DNA of 64,000 nucleotides. Source: Lachnospiraceae bacterium (lineage in GTDB: Bacteria; Bacillota; Clostridia; Lachnospirales; Lachnospiraceae). This document shows, in pieces, positions 28,828 through 38,723 of the stretch (its first letter is position 1; each line of letters begins with the position of its first letter). The stretch spans positions 220,358 to 284,357 of the forward strand of contig JAGBEO010000001.1 of NCBI GenBank assembly GCA_017936885.1. The letters are read 5' to 3'. The notes beneath the pieces are model-generated. The model saw nothing but the letters and a program-made list of their open reading frames with translations, was not told the DNA's origin and did not search any database. The position numbers and the translations under genes were made by a program.

Positions 28828-29796
28828 TCAATCTTTCTTCTTAATCCATTCGGCAACATCAAGCGCATGATACGTAATGATCCGGTCTGCCCCGGCACGC
28901 TTCATTCCCACCATGTTCTCCATGACGATGCGTTTCTCGTCGATCCAGCCGTTGGCTGCGGCAGCCTTGACCATGGAATATTCTCCGCTGACATTATAGG
29001 CAATGATCGGCACGGACACATTTTCCCGCGCACTCTTTAAGATATCCAGATAAGCCAGCGCAGGTTTTACTATGACCATATCCGCGCCCTCATCCAAATC
29101 GTCCAAAATCTCCCGCATGGCTTCTCTGCCGTTGGCGGGGTCCATCTGATAGGATTTCCGGTCGCCGAAATGGGGCGCTGATCCTGCCGCATCACGAAAC
29201 GGCCCGTAATACCCCGATGCATATTTCGCACTGTAGCTTAAGATCGGCACATTGCAAAATCCGTTGGCATCCAATGCCTCTCTGATCGCCCCGACTCTTC
29301 CGTCCATCATATCGGAAGGAGCCACGATATCCGCCCCTGCCTGCGCCATAGTCAACGCCATTTGCGCCAAAAGCGGCAGCGTCTCGTCATTCAATATTTC
29401 TTCCCCATGCACCAGACCACAATGCCCATGGGAAGTATACTCGCAAAGACAAACGTCTGCAATAACAAGCAAACTCGGATATTTTTCTTTAATCATTCTG
29501 ATGGCACGCTGAGTAATGCCTTCGGGATCGTATGCACCACTGCCTTTTTCGTCCTTATGTGCCGGAATCCCGAAAAGCAATATCGCCGAAATCCCCGCCT
29601 CGGCTACTCTTTCCAGTTCTTCCTCCATACGGTCTAAAGAATACTGGTATATATTCGGCATAGACGGCACAGGATTTTTCAAATTCTCTCCCTCTGCCAC
29701 AAACATCGGGTAAATCAAATCCTCAACCGTTACCCTGTTTTCACGCACAAAGCTTCTCATAGCCTCACTTGTTCTCAGTCTGCGAAATCTTTTCAT
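28828..29796 (-). CDS. hemB: Porphobilinogen synthase (delta-aminolevulinate dehydratase)
   Basis: A 322-residue enzyme condensing two 5-aminolevulinate molecules. Visible are [32 protein letters not shown] (metal-binding region), [20 protein letters not shown] with the first active-site lysine, and [15 protein letters not shown] with the second. Of two ATGs, the GGAGG spacing favours 29796. It sits between cobA-hemD and hemL. Confidence 0.97.
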   Translation of the reverse strand: MKRFRRLRTSEAMRSFVRENRVTVEDLIYPMFVAEGENLKNPVPSMPNIYQYSLDRMEEELERVAEAGISAILLFGIPAHKDEKGSGAYDPEGITQRAIRMIKEKYPSLLVIADVCLCEYTSHGHCGLVHGEEILNDETLPLLAQMALTMAQAGADIVAPSDMMDGRVGAIREALDANGFCNVPILSYSAKYASGYYGPFRDAAGSAPHFGDRKSYQMDPANGREAMREILDDLDEGADMVIVKPALAYLDILKSARENVSVPIIAYNVSGEYSMVKAAAANGWIDEKRIVMENMVGMKRAGADRIITYHALDVAEWIKKKD

Positions 29797-29841
29797 GTTC
29801 ATCCTCCATTCATAATCTTTTACAGATTCCGTATTTCTGCA

Positions 29842-31296
29842 TCATAACGCATGATAATCCTGCACAATAACGTCTACGATCGCTTCCGCCGTATGTTCCT
29901 TTGGCAGCAAAACGTTTCTGCCTTTCAGCACCTGCGCCGTTGCTCCTCCGATGCATACCACTCTGACCGAATCCGGCAAAGCATGCTCTTCCAGGTATGC
30001 CTTTGCTCCAAGCGCGCTTGCAAAAACAATGTAATCCGTCTCTTCTTTATTCTGATTTTCTATTACTTGTGAAACCGGTTTTGTATCATATATCTTACAA
30101 TCCCTGTAAGTCACTCCGCATCGGTCAAGCTCCCTATTTAAAAGTTCGGAACCATTCTGCGCGCGCAGGATTAGAAGCTTTTCCTCTGGTTCTATCGTTG
30201 CTGCAAGTTCTCTCCCCAAGGCTTCGGCTGTATAATCCTGCGGGATGAAATCGGCTTTGAATCCGTAACTTTTCAGCATCTTAGCAGTACCGCTGCCGAT
30301 ACAGGCAAATTTAAAATGCGCAAGCTGCCTAAGATCAATCTCCTTTTCCTGCACATAAGAAAAAAAGCATCTGATCCCATTGGCGCTTGTAAAGACAGCC
30401 CAGTCATACTCCGCCAGATTCTCCGGTATCTGTGCATAATCCGGATAAATTTCAATTCCCGGTTTTTTCTCTACATACGCACCTTGTTCTATCAGTAGTT
30501 TTTCAAGTTTATCCGTAAAATATCGGGTGCCCGTCACTGTTACGGAAGTGCCTTTCAACGGTTCATACATCGTACCAGTAAGAGCAAGCCTCGCGACCTC
30601 TCCCACAAGGAAAATTGCGGGGGTCTCGGCTTTTTGTACCATTTCTGCCGTATCCTTTAAGGTGCCGTTAATTCTCTTTTCCTTTGCACGAAAGCCATTA
30701 CATAAAATAGCGGCAGGCGTCATCGGGTCCTTGCCGTATTTCATCAGTTCCGCCGCAATATTCTCTGCGTTATGTAAACCCATAAAAAAAACAAGAGTTC
30801 CTTTCAATTTCGCAAGTGCTTCATAGTCCTCATGAATTTCCGATGCAGTGTGCCCTGTAATAAAAGTAACAGACTGCGCCATCCCTCTGTGCGTGACAGG
30901 AATACCGAGGTTTTCGGGCACGGCAATGGCAGAGCTGATTCCCGGTATGATACGGACGGGGATTTTCTGCTCACGCAGCGCAAGCATCTCCTCTCCGCCT
31001 CTTCCGAATACAAATCCGTCGCCGCCTTTCAGACGTACAACCGCCTTGCCTTCTCTTGCCTTCTTTGCTAAAATCTCATTGATTGTTTCCTGTTTTTCGC
31101 TGTGATTTTCGAAGCGCTTCCCTACATAGATCAGTTCACAGTTTTCCTTTATCTCAAGGAGAAGGTCTGTATCGATCAGGTCATCATAGACAACCACATC
31201 CGCATTTTGCAAAATCGTCAGCCCTTTCGTGCTGATCAGACCCTTTCCGCAGCCTGCGCCAAGCAGGGTTACGCTTCCTGTTATGTTTTCTTTCAT
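29842..31296 (-). CDS. cobA-hemD: Uroporphyrinogen-III C-methyltransferase / uroporphyrinogen-III synthase fusion
   Basis: A 484-residue fusion. Residues 1 to about 240 are the SAM-dependent methyltransferase SUMT (TLLGAGCGKGLISTKGLTIL, VVRLKGGDGFVFGRGGEE, VIPGISSAIAVPENLGIPVT-like RIIPGISSAIAVP, SQSVTFITGHT). Residues about 250-484 are HemD, which cyclises hydroxymethylbilane (DWAVFTSANGIRCFF, RAQNGSELL). Together they turn the HemC product into precorrin-2. Such fusions are common in anaerobic Firmicutes that make B12 but not heme. Confidence 0.95.
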   Translation of the reverse strand: MKENITGSVTLLGAGCGKGLISTKGLTILQNADVVVYDDLIDTDLLLEIKENCELIYVGKRFENHSEKQETINEILAKKAREGKAVVRLKGGDGFVFGRGGEEMLALREQKIPVRIIPGISSAIAVPENLGIPVTHRGMAQSVTFITGHTASEIHEDYEALAKLKGTLVFFMGLHNAENIAAELMKYGKDPMTPAAILCNGFRAKEKRINGTLKDTAEMVQKAETPAIFLVGEVARLALTGTMYEPLKGTSVTVTGTRYFTDKLEKLLIEQGAYVEKKPGIEIYPDYAQIPENLAEYDWAVFTSANGIRCFFSYVQEKEIDLRQLAHFKFACIGSGTAKMLKSYGFKADFIPQDYTAEALGRELAATIEPEEKLLILRAQNGSELLNRELDRCGVTYRDCKIYDTKPVSQVIENQNKEETDYIVFASALGAKAYLEEHALPDSVRVVCIGGATAQVLKGRNVLLPKEHTAEAIVDVIVQDYHAL

Positions 31297-31436
31297 TTTT
31301 CTCCATTCCAGTATAATTTATTGTTGAGTTTGCGGACATTTCCCGAAAATCACAAACTAACAGTCACCAACTTCCAACAAATCTGCTGGCGAAATCAACA
31401 TAGCAATATGATCTTCTTATCATGATACATACCAAA

Positions 31437-32291
31437 TCATATCAATTCTTTCCTAATTTCTTCTATCAACCGTTCTGCATCCTTCAACTTCCCGCTACAG
31501 GAATATCTCTTCCCATGATACATAGACATAAGACGCACTTCATCGCCTAACACCTCGGCATGCACCCCTACCGCCATAGAACAGTCCGCCTGTAGACCAC
31601 AGAAAATCCTTCTCTCAAGTTCGAACCGCATTCTCGCCTCAGGGTCCGATATCTGCTGCAGCAAAGAGACTACCTCTTCATCCGCACTGCGGCACTCTAC
31701 TGCCAGGATTCCCTGACAGGCAGCCGGGATAAATTCCTCTGCTTCAAACACCCGAAGTTCCAAATCTTCCATAGAGATGCCGAGCCGGTCAATCCCTGCC
31801 TTGGCAAGAACGATCGCATCATACTCACTCTCCATAAGCTTTCTGATCCTTGTATCGATATTTCCGCGAATATCCTTAAAATCTGCGTCCGGATAGAACT
31901 TCCTGCACGCCTCGATCCTTCTGGGACTTCCGGTGCCGATAACCGGCTTCCCAGGCAGTTCCCTGTTTTTACAAAAAATCAGGCAATCCCTTGCATCTGC
32001 CGCCTTCGGGTTTGCCGCGATAGTCATTCCCTTCATAAGCACATAGGGCAGATCCTTGCCACTGTGAACCGCCAGATCCGCCTGCCCGCTTTGCAGCTGT
32101 AGCTCTATTTCCTTCACAAAAAGCCCCTTGCCCCCGATCTCTCTAAGCGGCGAGGTTCTGTCCCGGTCTCCTCTTGTCTTAACGATCTTCTGTTCCACCG
32201 TTACGCCAAGCTTTTCAAGCTGCGCCTGCACCGCATCTGCCTGTGCGAGTGCAAGCCTGCTGCCTCGGGTTGCCAGTATCAGCTTTCTCAT
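31437..32291 (-). CDS. hemC: Hydroxymethylbilane synthase (porphobilinogen deaminase)
   Basis: A 284-residue enzyme that polymerises four porphobilinogens. It begins MRKLILATRGSRLALAQADA, with GDRDRTSPLREIGGKGLFVK, AVHSGKDLPYVL and IPAACQGILAVE. The dipyrromethane cofactor cysteine is in GLQADCSMAVGVHAEV. GGAGGAAATT precedes the ATG at 32291, so this start is preferred over the upstream one at 32303. Normal, slightly short length. Confidence 0.96.
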   Translation of the reverse strand: MRKLILATRGSRLALAQADAVQAQLEKLGVTVEQKIVKTRGDRDRTSPLREIGGKGLFVKEIELQLQSGQADLAVHSGKDLPYVLMKGMTIAANPKAADARDCLIFCKNRELPGKPVIGTGSPRRIEACRKFYPDADFKDIRGNIDTRIRKLMESEYDAIVLAKAGIDRLGISMEDLELRVFEAEEFIPAACQGILAVECRSADEEVVSLLQQISDPEARMRFELERRIFCGLQADCSMAVGVHAEVLGDEVRLMSMYHGKRYSCSGKLKDAERLIEEIRKELI

Positions 32292-32385
32292 AATTTCCTC
32301 CATTTATGAACATTTCACACACAAGAAAACAAACAAAATCCTAAATTCCGTTGTTGCATCAATACCATCCTATGATTATCGTCTC

Positions 32386-32985
32386 TTATTCCTGCGCTTC
32401 TTTTATCATTTCAAGCAATTCCTCATCTGTTACTCTGTTTTCCGTCTCAAGCATCCTCTCTAAGAGTTGTTTATACAAGTTTCCACGCGTTCTCTGTTCT
32501 ATAATATATTCCGGCACAATTCCTCTCAACTTCTCCATGCGGTCTAAAATATCCTCGATATGTTCCGGCAAAGCCGCCTCTATCTCCCGTCTCAACTTTT
32601 GTGCATAAGCGGGACTTTTTCCTGCTGTTGTGATACTGACCGTGAGATCGCCGCGTTTCACAATACTTGGGAAAATAAAACTGCAAAGATTCCTGTCATC
32701 TACCACATTTACCGGGATGCCCTGCTTTTGACAAAGCGCTGCAATATGACTGTTCAACTGCCTGTCGGGTGTCGCCACAATACAAATATCCCCCAACGCA
32801 AGGTCGCTGTCTTCAAATGCCTTCTGCCGCACATCCGCATCCCTGATATCCGTTTCCTTCGCAACGACTATGATCTTATCTGTAAAAAGCCTGAGCCTTC
32901 CTATTTTCTCCTTTGCGACTTTTCCGCCTCCGATCACAAGAAAAGTCTTACCCTCAATATCCTCATAAAACGGAAAAAGTGTCAT
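32386..32985 (-). CDS. Precorrin-2 dehydrogenase / sirohydrochlorin ferrochelatase-like protein
   Basis: A 199-residue protein of the SirC/Met8/CysG N-terminal type. The NAD-binding Rossmann motif is VIGGGKVAKEKIGRL, followed by IPVNVVDDRNLCSFIFPSIV and SITTAGKSPAYAQKLRREIE. It oxidises precorrin-2 to sirohydrochlorin, the entry to siroheme and the anaerobic cobalamin branch. The ATG overlaps the hemA stop (ATGA). Whether it also chelates metal cannot be seen. Confidence 0.92.
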   Translation of the reverse strand: MTLFPFYEDIEGKTFLVIGGGKVAKEKIGRLRLFTDKIIVVAKETDIRDADVRQKAFEDSDLALGDICIVATPDRQLNSHIAALCQKQGIPVNVVDDRNLCSFIFPSIVKRGDLTVSITTAGKSPAYAQKLRREIEAALPEHIEDILDRMEKLRGIVPEYIIEQRTRGNLYKQLLERMLETENRVTDEELLEMIKEAQE

Positions 32986-34094
32986 GCATCCGCCTCCATT
33001 CTCCGAAGGACCTTCAAAAAGCTCACAAATTCCTCTGCCGTAGCGACATCGCGGTAATGATAGATAAATTTAGACAGAACATCCTTATTTTCATGCTTCA
33101 CCAAATCGAACTCTGACAGGAATTCATGAAAATACAGCGTCTTTAAAAGCTCATCTACCGCTTCTTCTATGATTTCCTCCGCCACCACGATCTCAGCCTT
33201 TTTTATTTCGTTGTTTTCCTTTGCCAGTGCTTCTATATCATTTATGGTAATAAGCTCACTTTGACCAAGCTTTAAAACATTTTCGTCAATATCCCTCGGA
33301 ACAGCCAGATCCACAAATAACCTCGGCTTTTCCTCCAGTTCTTCACTTTTTAACTTAGAATATGTAACCGTATAATGCGGGCTCCTGGTACAGCTTATGA
33401 TCACATCCGCGCAGGCTATATAATGATAGCGCTCCGCGTAAGGCACTAACGTAAGTTTTCTGTCCGTCACATGACTGTTTCTGACTGTCGCATAGATCGT
33501 GCTGTCATGATAAGAAAGCAGGTTCTTCACAAGCTTACCGCCTGTGTCTCCGCTTGCTCCTATGACGAGAATCTTCTTATGACCATCCTTAAATTTATGA
33601 CATTTACTCGCCGCGATCGTTGCCACACTGACAGACCTCTTAGAAAGCTCCGTATCTGTCTTTATCTTCTTAGCCGCTGCAACCGCCGCCTGAAACACCT
33701 TATTAAAAGAAAAATCCGTGAACCCATGCTCCCTCGAAAAGTCATACGCCGCCTTCATCTGACCGAGCACCTCATCCTCCCCGATAACCATGGATTCTAT
33801 ACCGGCTGTTACCCGGAAAAGATGGCGGATTGCAGACTCTCCTTCATAGATAAAAGCATCCTCGCGCAAGGAAGACGGCTCTGCGCCGCTAAACTCTGCC
33901 ATCGCTTTCACTGCCGCTTCATAATCGCCGTTGCCATATACCTCGGCACGATTACAGGTATTCAGGTAGACCGCTTCCGTAAGCCCGATATTCTTTAATG
34001 TTTGTAAAAAAAGGAGAGTTGTCTCTTTATCAAAAGCATATTTCTCCCGGATATCTGTTTTTGCATTTTTATAGTTGATTGATATTGCAAACAT
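32982..34094 (-). CDS. hemA: Glutamyl-tRNA reductase
   Basis: A 370-residue GluTR that reduces glutamyl-tRNA to glutamate-1-semialdehyde. The catalytic cysteine region is EAVYLNTCNRAEVYGNG, then IESMVIGEDEVLGQMKAAYD and the NADPH domain ILVIGASGDTGGKLVKNLL. It is shorter than the usual 420-450 residues: the C-terminal dimerisation helix bundle is reduced. The glycine-rich motif GASGDTGG is also atypical for GluTR (usually GAGEMG). The next gene overlaps it by 4 bp. Confidence 0.92.
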   Translation of the reverse strand: MFAISINYKNAKTDIREKYAFDKETTLLFLQTLKNIGLTEAVYLNTCNRAEVYGNGDYEAAVKAMAEFSGAEPSSLREDAFIYEGESAIRHLFRVTAGIESMVIGEDEVLGQMKAAYDFSREHGFTDFSFNKVFQAAVAAAKKIKTDTELSKRSVSVATIAASKCHKFKDGHKKILVIGASGDTGGKLVKNLLSYHDSTIYATVRNSHVTDRKLTLVPYAERYHYIACADVIISCTRSPHYTVTYSKLKSEELEEKPRLFVDLAVPRDIDENVLKLGQSELITINDIEALAKENNEIKKAEIVVAEEIIEEAVDELLKTLYFHEFLSEFDLVKHENKDVLSKFIYHYRDVATAEEFVSFLKVLRRMEADA

Positions 34095-34336
34095 CTCTGC
34101 CTCTTATCCCTTATTTAATCCTTGCTTTATCGCTTATTTATCATTTGCCTATCTCTTTCTTACCCCTCGCTTATCTTTTTCTATCTCTTCCCGACCCATC
34201 ACATGTCTTTCAGCAGTCCATGGACACGAAGCTGCAGTATTTTAAAATCTGCTTCTCTGATAAGCTTGCTCCGGCATATCTTACGTTTTCATGCGATTTG
34301 CATTGGCACAATACCTTACAAGATCTGTTGTGCTCC

Positions 34337-35029
34337 TTACTCCTTCACAATGATCAAAGACAAATATCCCGCATTCTCATTGATCTCTTCCGCACTTCTG
34401 AAAATACGCTCATTTTCCAAACCGCAGTTTTCCACCATATATACCTCACCGTCATGCTCTAAAAGACTTTCTTTTACGTCCTTCGTTTTACTTGCCGGCT
34501 TCATAAGTATCTTAGTCCCAGTGAGAGAAAGTACCTCTTCTATTTTATAGGAAGCCGGTACAACATGCAACATCTGTGACCGCTCCGCAAGACTGATTCC
34601 AAGTTTCGCCGCGGCCGCACAAAAAGACGGCACGCCGCTTATGATTTCAGCCCGGTATCCTGCCCTTTTTACCCTGTCATGCACATAGATATAAGTGGCG
34701 TAAACGGTTGGATCTCCCAATGTAAGAAATACAACATTTTCGCCTTTTTCCAATATCTCTATAATGCTTGCTGCCGCAAGATCATAGTTTCTGTCCAGAA
34801 TTTCTCTGTCCTTTGTCATCTGCACATGACAACTGATATAGATTTTTTCCTGCGGTTCTTGGATAACCGGTTCTGCAATTTTATAGCAAAGAGTTTCTTC
34901 CTTTACTTTTCCCGGATATGCAATGTATTTGTTTTCGTTTATGATGCGGCACGCTTTCAGTGTCAGAAGCTCCGGATCGCCCGGACCTACTCCTACACCA
35001 TAGAGCACCCCTGTTTTTTTCTCAGCCAT
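34337..35029 (-). CDS. cobI: Precorrin-2/cobalt-factor II C20-methyltransferase
   Basis: A 230-residue tetrapyrrole methylase. GVLYGVGVGPGDPELLTLKA is the N-terminal signature, followed by VVFLTLGDPTVYATYIYVHD and IISGVPSFCAAAAKLGISLA. It adds the C20 methyl group on the path to cobalamin (CobI/CbiL). First gene after the riboswitch, with CAGGAG before the ATG. It directly ties the upstream hem genes to B12 synthesis. 242 bp without a gene separate it from hemA. Confidence 0.94.
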   Translation of the reverse strand: MAEKKTGVLYGVGVGPGDPELLTLKACRIINENKYIAYPGKVKEETLCYKIAEPVIQEPQEKIYISCHVQMTKDREILDRNYDLAAASIIEILEKGENVVFLTLGDPTVYATYIYVHDRVKRAGYRAEIISGVPSFCAAAAKLGISLAERSQMLHVVPASYKIEEVLSLTGTKILMKPASKTKDVKESLLEHDGEVYMVENCGLENERIFRSAEEINENAGYLSLIIVKE

Positions 35030-35069
35030 GTTTTCTCCTGTTACAGCCTGCTCAAGACAGACAAATTAC

Positions 35070-35097
35070 AAAAAGCCCTATGCCAAAAGGGCATAGG
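35070..35097 (-). terminator. Riboswitch-linked intrinsic terminator
   Basis: On the minus strand CCTATGCC and GGCATAGG pair around a short CTTTT loop, followed by GCTTTTTG. It lies between the cobalamin riboswitch and the cobI start, so it is the likely expression platform: B12 binding should favour termination here. Confidence 0.8.
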
Positions 35098-35169
35098 ACT
35101 CCCTATAAAATCAGATGTATCAATCGGTACGACTAAGCCCTCGTAATCTGAAGGTTCATAACCTTCTGT

Positions 35170-35350
35170 ACCACAGCTCTGGCAGGTCTCCTGGCTTAAG
35201 GCTAAAACGCAGACAAGCCTTCCCAACTTTCGTCAGTGACATATATGCCTGCTCACCTATTACAGTGACGAGATCGTGCAGGATTTCCACCTGCTTCCCT
35301 ATTATGCCATGCGCAGCATACCTTCGCTTCCATGGTCACCAGACTGTCTA
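35170..35350 (-). promoter_or_regulatory. Cobalamin riboswitch
   Basis: The minus strand carries the complete adenosylcobalamin aptamer pattern. The B12 box AAGCCAGGAGACCTGCC is at 35181-35197, preceded by the GGGAAGCAGGTGGAAATCC core, the GATCTCGTCACTGTAA segment and GTGAGCAGGC. It lies upstream of cobI, with an intrinsic terminator between. It controls the cobI-hemA-sirC-hemC-cobAhemD-hemB-hemL operon by the order and spacing seen. Confidence 0.95.
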
Positions 35351-35369
35351 TTAAATTTCCGTCTTATTT

Positions 35370-35395
35370 ATCTTATCATATATTGCAGTTTTTAC
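35370..35395 (-). promoter_or_regulatory. Possible promoter of the cobI operon
   Basis: TTGTAA (35390-35395) and TAAGAT (35370-35375) on the minus strand, separated by about 14-16 bp, stand just before the riboswitch and overlap the stop of the kinase gene. The match is modest. Confidence 0.35.
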
Positions 35396-36555
35396 AAGCC
35401 TTTGGACGGGTTTGCCAGTCTAAAATCCGCATCCCTTGAACCACAGGCATTAATAATGGCACTCATCTTTACCCATTTCTTCTCCATATCCGCCACCAGC
35501 TTAAACTGGGTTCTTGTCCGATCCAGATTATGCCCTTCTCTATGAACTTTGAAGTAAACATCTCCCTCCAGATAATCTGTAAGAAAACGGATACCACATT
35601 CATATGTCATCAGCTTAGCGCCCATAGGGAGCATCTCGATTTCTTTGTCTGTCAAACTTCCGCTGCAGCCCTCCAAATACCCTTTGGCAAAAGCTTCAAA
35701 CAGGGATAAATCCAGTTCCACCTTATCTAAATCCCGCTCATCCTCCGCTCCCGTGCTGGCTCCGAAGCGAATGGAATCGCCGAAATCATAATGAGAGAGC
35801 CCCGGCATTACCGTATCTAAATCAATGATACAAAGTGCCTTTTTCGTTTCCGCATCAAATAAAATGTTATTCAGCTTCGTATCGTTATGAGTTACCCTAA
35901 GCGGCAGTTTCCCCTCCCTTAGAAGATCCGTCAATACCGACGTATCCTTTTCTCTTTCCAGTGCAAAAGCAATCTCCTTTTGCGCCAAATCCACTCTTCC
36001 CATACGGTCCTCTTTTATTGCCTTTTTTAAATTTTGGAACCGAACAACCGTATTGTGAAAGTCAGGAATGGTTTCATGCAGGGTTTGGGCAGGATATTCT
36101 GCAAGCATTCTCTGAAAATTGCCAAAGGCAACCGCACTGTCATAGAAATCCTCAGGGCTTTTGACCTGTTCCAGGCATATGGTCTGCTCAATAAACAGAA
36201 ACATTCTCCAAAAGTTACCCATACTGTCCGTATAATAATTCTTCCCGTTCCGGGTTTTTATCACATTCAGTGTTTCCCTGTCAGGGTTGCCTCCCTGTTT
36301 TACAATCACCTGTCTCAGGTACTCCGTGACACCTGCCACATTTTCCATAAGCTCTTCCGGCTTTTTGAAAATCGAATGATTCATTCTCTGCAGAATATAC
36401 CGTTTTCTTTCTCCATTCGGCAACTGATACGTAAGCAGAAAGGTATCGTTAATGTAACCGTTTCCATAAGGCTGCTTAGTAAGAAGCCTGCCCTTTATGC
36501 CAAAGGCTTCTATGGCTTCGTCTATTTTTCCGCACTTCTCATTTACTGTACTCAT
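35392..36555 (-). CDS. N-acetylhexosamine 1-kinase-like phosphotransferase
   Basis: A 387-residue APH-fold kinase. It begins with GRLLTKQPYGNGYINDTFLL and has the Brenner motif LRVTHNDTKLNNILFD and the metal-binding ALCIIDLDTVMPGLSHYDFG. The gene overlaps the stop of the GH112 phosphorylase gene by 4 bp. In the lacto-N-biose pathway a kinase of this fold (NahK/LnpB) phosphorylates the N-acetylhexosamine released by phosphorolysis, and the gene order strongly suggests that role. Without context it would only be called an aminoglycoside phosphotransferase family protein. Confidence 0.88.
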   Translation of the reverse strand: MSTVNEKCGKIDEAIEAFGIKGRLLTKQPYGNGYINDTFLLTYQLPNGERKRYILQRMNHSIFKKPEELMENVAGVTEYLRQVIVKQGGNPDRETLNVIKTRNGKNYYTDSMGNFWRMFLFIEQTICLEQVKSPEDFYDSAVAFGNFQRMLAEYPAQTLHETIPDFHNTVVRFQNLKKAIKEDRMGRVDLAQKEIAFALEREKDTSVLTDLLREGKLPLRVTHNDTKLNNILFDAETKKALCIIDLDTVMPGLSHYDFGDSIRFGASTGAEDERDLDKVELDLSLFEAFAKGYLEGCSGSLTDKEIEMLPMGAKLMTYECGIRFLTDYLEGDVYFKVHREGHNLDRTRTQFKLVADMEKKWVKMSAIINACGSRDADFRLANPSKGL

Positions 36556-38723
36556 AAGTTCTCCTTATAGTCTACCCACCGCATTTCCATAGGCGCCAGT
36601 TCCAAATGATACTTCAATATCCCTTCAATATAGAGGTCTGTCCGGCGCGGCTCCTTAGAATTATTAATAACTGCAATTTTCTTACTTTGTTCAAATACGG
36701 CAACCTCTGTGTCCACATTGGTAACATAGAACTTCTTCATTTCTTCTTCCTGATGCGCCGCATAATAGATGGCACGCAGAAGAATACGGCAATTCTGCGG
36801 AGAATAAGGAAGTCCTGTAAAATAAACGCTCCTTCCCTTCCCATATTCATTCACCACCAGACGGCTGTACTTTCCGTCCATATTCAAGATCTGATAATGC
36901 TCGCCTTGCGCATAAATTCTGCTTTTTCCTTCTCCGAAGTCAATCTCCTGATCAATGTCTTCCAGAATAAAGTGTCTGCTGTCCATTTCATTATATTTGT
37001 CCGTGCTCATGGAAAAGCCAAGTTCTCTGTCCACTCCCAGCACATCGCTAAGCTGGAAGAAGCGCCCCTGATACTGGCAGGCACTGGGCTCTCCTACACC
37101 GATAAAACCACCGCCCTCGTCTACGAACTTACGAATGGCACATACTACCCTTTCGTCCTTCCAGTTATCTGCACCACTCCATGACGTGTATGCATCTCCC
37201 GCATTGATGATGACCTTAATCTCAGGATCAATTCCGTTTCTTATTTCATCAAAAGTAATAAACTCCACATCCACCGGCATTCCGCTTAAGCATTCAATCA
37301 CACCCACGTAAGAATAAATCTCCCGGTACCACAAAGCATGATGCACCTGATTTGCCATCCACCTTCTGAGGTTTCCCCAGCAATTTAGAATCCCTACCTT
37401 AAAAGGCGCTGTGTATGCCTTTGTTCCCTGCATATTTTCGTGTATCTGCCGAAACTCATCCACTACCTTCTGAACCTGTTCGATAAAACCCGGCCATTCC
37501 GATGCCAGTTTCAAATAACCGCCGTATCCGATTCTGTCCAGAGGGGAACGCAGGATTGCTCTCCTTGCCTTCATCCAATTATCCTGTGCCTCTCCGATCG
37601 GATCTCCTCCTTCGTTAAATACATCCGGGAAAAAGTAGGGAAGCAGCCTTCCTTCCGTATATTTCACCCCTTTGATATCTGAAATCATGCGCAGCGTTAC
37701 ACCGTCTCCCACAGAACCTACTACCGCATCCAGCCCGATATTGGCGAAATATTTCCCGAACGGCTCTGTGCCAATCCAGTGATCTCCTAAAAACATCATA
37801 GCTTCCTTGCCGTAGCTGTGCACAATCTCAACCAGTTCCTTAGCCAGTTTACTGACTTCTATCTGCTGAAATTCAATGAAATCCATAAATTCCTTGCTGG
37901 GAATGCGGAAAATAGAGTTATGATATCCTTCGTCCACTATATACTCCGGTCTGAAAGGATAACCTGCCCACTTCTCAAACTGCTCTAAAATATAAGGACT
38001 GACACTGGCGCTATACCCGAACCACTCCACATATTTTTCTCTTTTCTGATCATCAAAAGTCAGCGTAAACTGATGAAAAAACGTAGTAAAACGCACCACA
38101 TCCACATGCGGGTTGTCCTCACACCATTTTTTCAGCTTATCCTTTACATAGGCCTGGGTCTTAGGCTGCCGCACATCATAGGTAAGCTGATGCGGCGCAT
38201 CCTTCCAGTCATTGGTAATATAGTTATACATATGAACCGGATCCCAGATCAGAAAGGCAAGAAAACTGACCGTATACTGATGATAAGGTATGGTTTGAAT
38301 GACCACCTCTCCCGACGCTTCCTCATATTCCCATCGATCCGGCTCTACCACCTCTCCCGTGGTTCTGTCTACCACTTCCCACCAGCGCTTGGGCGAATCA
38401 ATCGTATTTACCTTTAACTGCTCCGTATGGAAACCCTTCATAAGTTCTATCCGCAGGCTGCTTCCCTTCGCGGTGACACGGTCGCTTATTAAATATTCCT
38501 GCTGAATCTCCTCCGGGTTTTGCATAGCCCAGTCATTATCTTTTCTGGTAGTATAATAAGTCGCATAAATTTTAGCATCCTGCGATAAAAGTTCCTCCGG
38601 CATGGTAGTTCCGTCACAATCCCGCAGTGCATCTGCTCCAAGCAGTTCTTTTAATCGTATGGTTTCCTCCACCATATCCACATCTGTAGGCAATGTCAGC
38701 CTTCCGGTATTTTTCACATTCAT
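36552..38723 (-). CDS. lnpA: 1,3-beta-galactosyl-N-acetylhexosamine phosphorylase (GH112)
   Basis: A 723-residue GH112 enzyme that splits lacto-N-biose or galacto-N-biose with phosphate into galactose 1-phosphate and N-acetylhexosamine. It begins GRLTLPTDVDMVEETIRLKE, with WWEVVDRTTGEVVEPDRWEY, FLAFLIWDPVHMYNYITNDW and VRFTTFFHQFTLTFDDQKRE near the catalytic region, and KVGILNCWGNLRRWMANQVH later. There is no signal peptide, so the substrate is used inside the cell; the transporter is not in the window. It lies next to the kinase gene and a divergent AraC regulator. Confidence 0.95.
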   Translation of the reverse strand: MNVKNTGRLTLPTDVDMVEETIRLKELLGADALRDCDGTTMPEELLSQDAKIYATYYTTRKDNDWAMQNPEEIQQEYLISDRVTAKGSSLRIELMKGFHTEQLKVNTIDSPKRWWEVVDRTTGEVVEPDRWEYEEASGEVVIQTIPYHQYTVSFLAFLIWDPVHMYNYITNDWKDAPHQLTYDVRQPKTQAYVKDKLKKWCEDNPHVDVVRFTTFFHQFTLTFDDQKREKYVEWFGYSASVSPYILEQFEKWAGYPFRPEYIVDEGYHNSIFRIPSKEFMDFIEFQQIEVSKLAKELVEIVHSYGKEAMMFLGDHWIGTEPFGKYFANIGLDAVVGSVGDGVTLRMISDIKGVKYTEGRLLPYFFPDVFNEGGDPIGEAQDNWMKARRAILRSPLDRIGYGGYLKLASEWPGFIEQVQKVVDEFRQIHENMQGTKAYTAPFKVGILNCWGNLRRWMANQVHHALWYREIYSYVGVIECLSGMPVDVEFITFDEIRNGIDPEIKVIINAGDAYTSWSGADNWKDERVVCAIRKFVDEGGGFIGVGEPSACQYQGRFFQLSDVLGVDRELGFSMSTDKYNEMDSRHFILEDIDQEIDFGEGKSRIYAQGEHYQILNMDGKYSRLVVNEYGKGRSVYFTGLPYSPQNCRILLRAIYYAAHQEEEMKKFYVTNVDTEVAVFEQSKKIAVINNSKEPRRTDLYIEGILKYHLELAPMEMRWVDYKENL

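Noticed and set aside
34095-34336. Hidden gene or RNA between cobI and hemA
   Set aside because: The 242 bp show only pyrimidine-rich, weakly repetitive sequence (CTTAT-type) without a convincing frame or fold.
35041-35226. 61-codon frame overlapping the cobalamin riboswitch
   Set aside because: It lies within the B12 box and terminator, whose RNA structure explains the sequence; no ribosome binding site.
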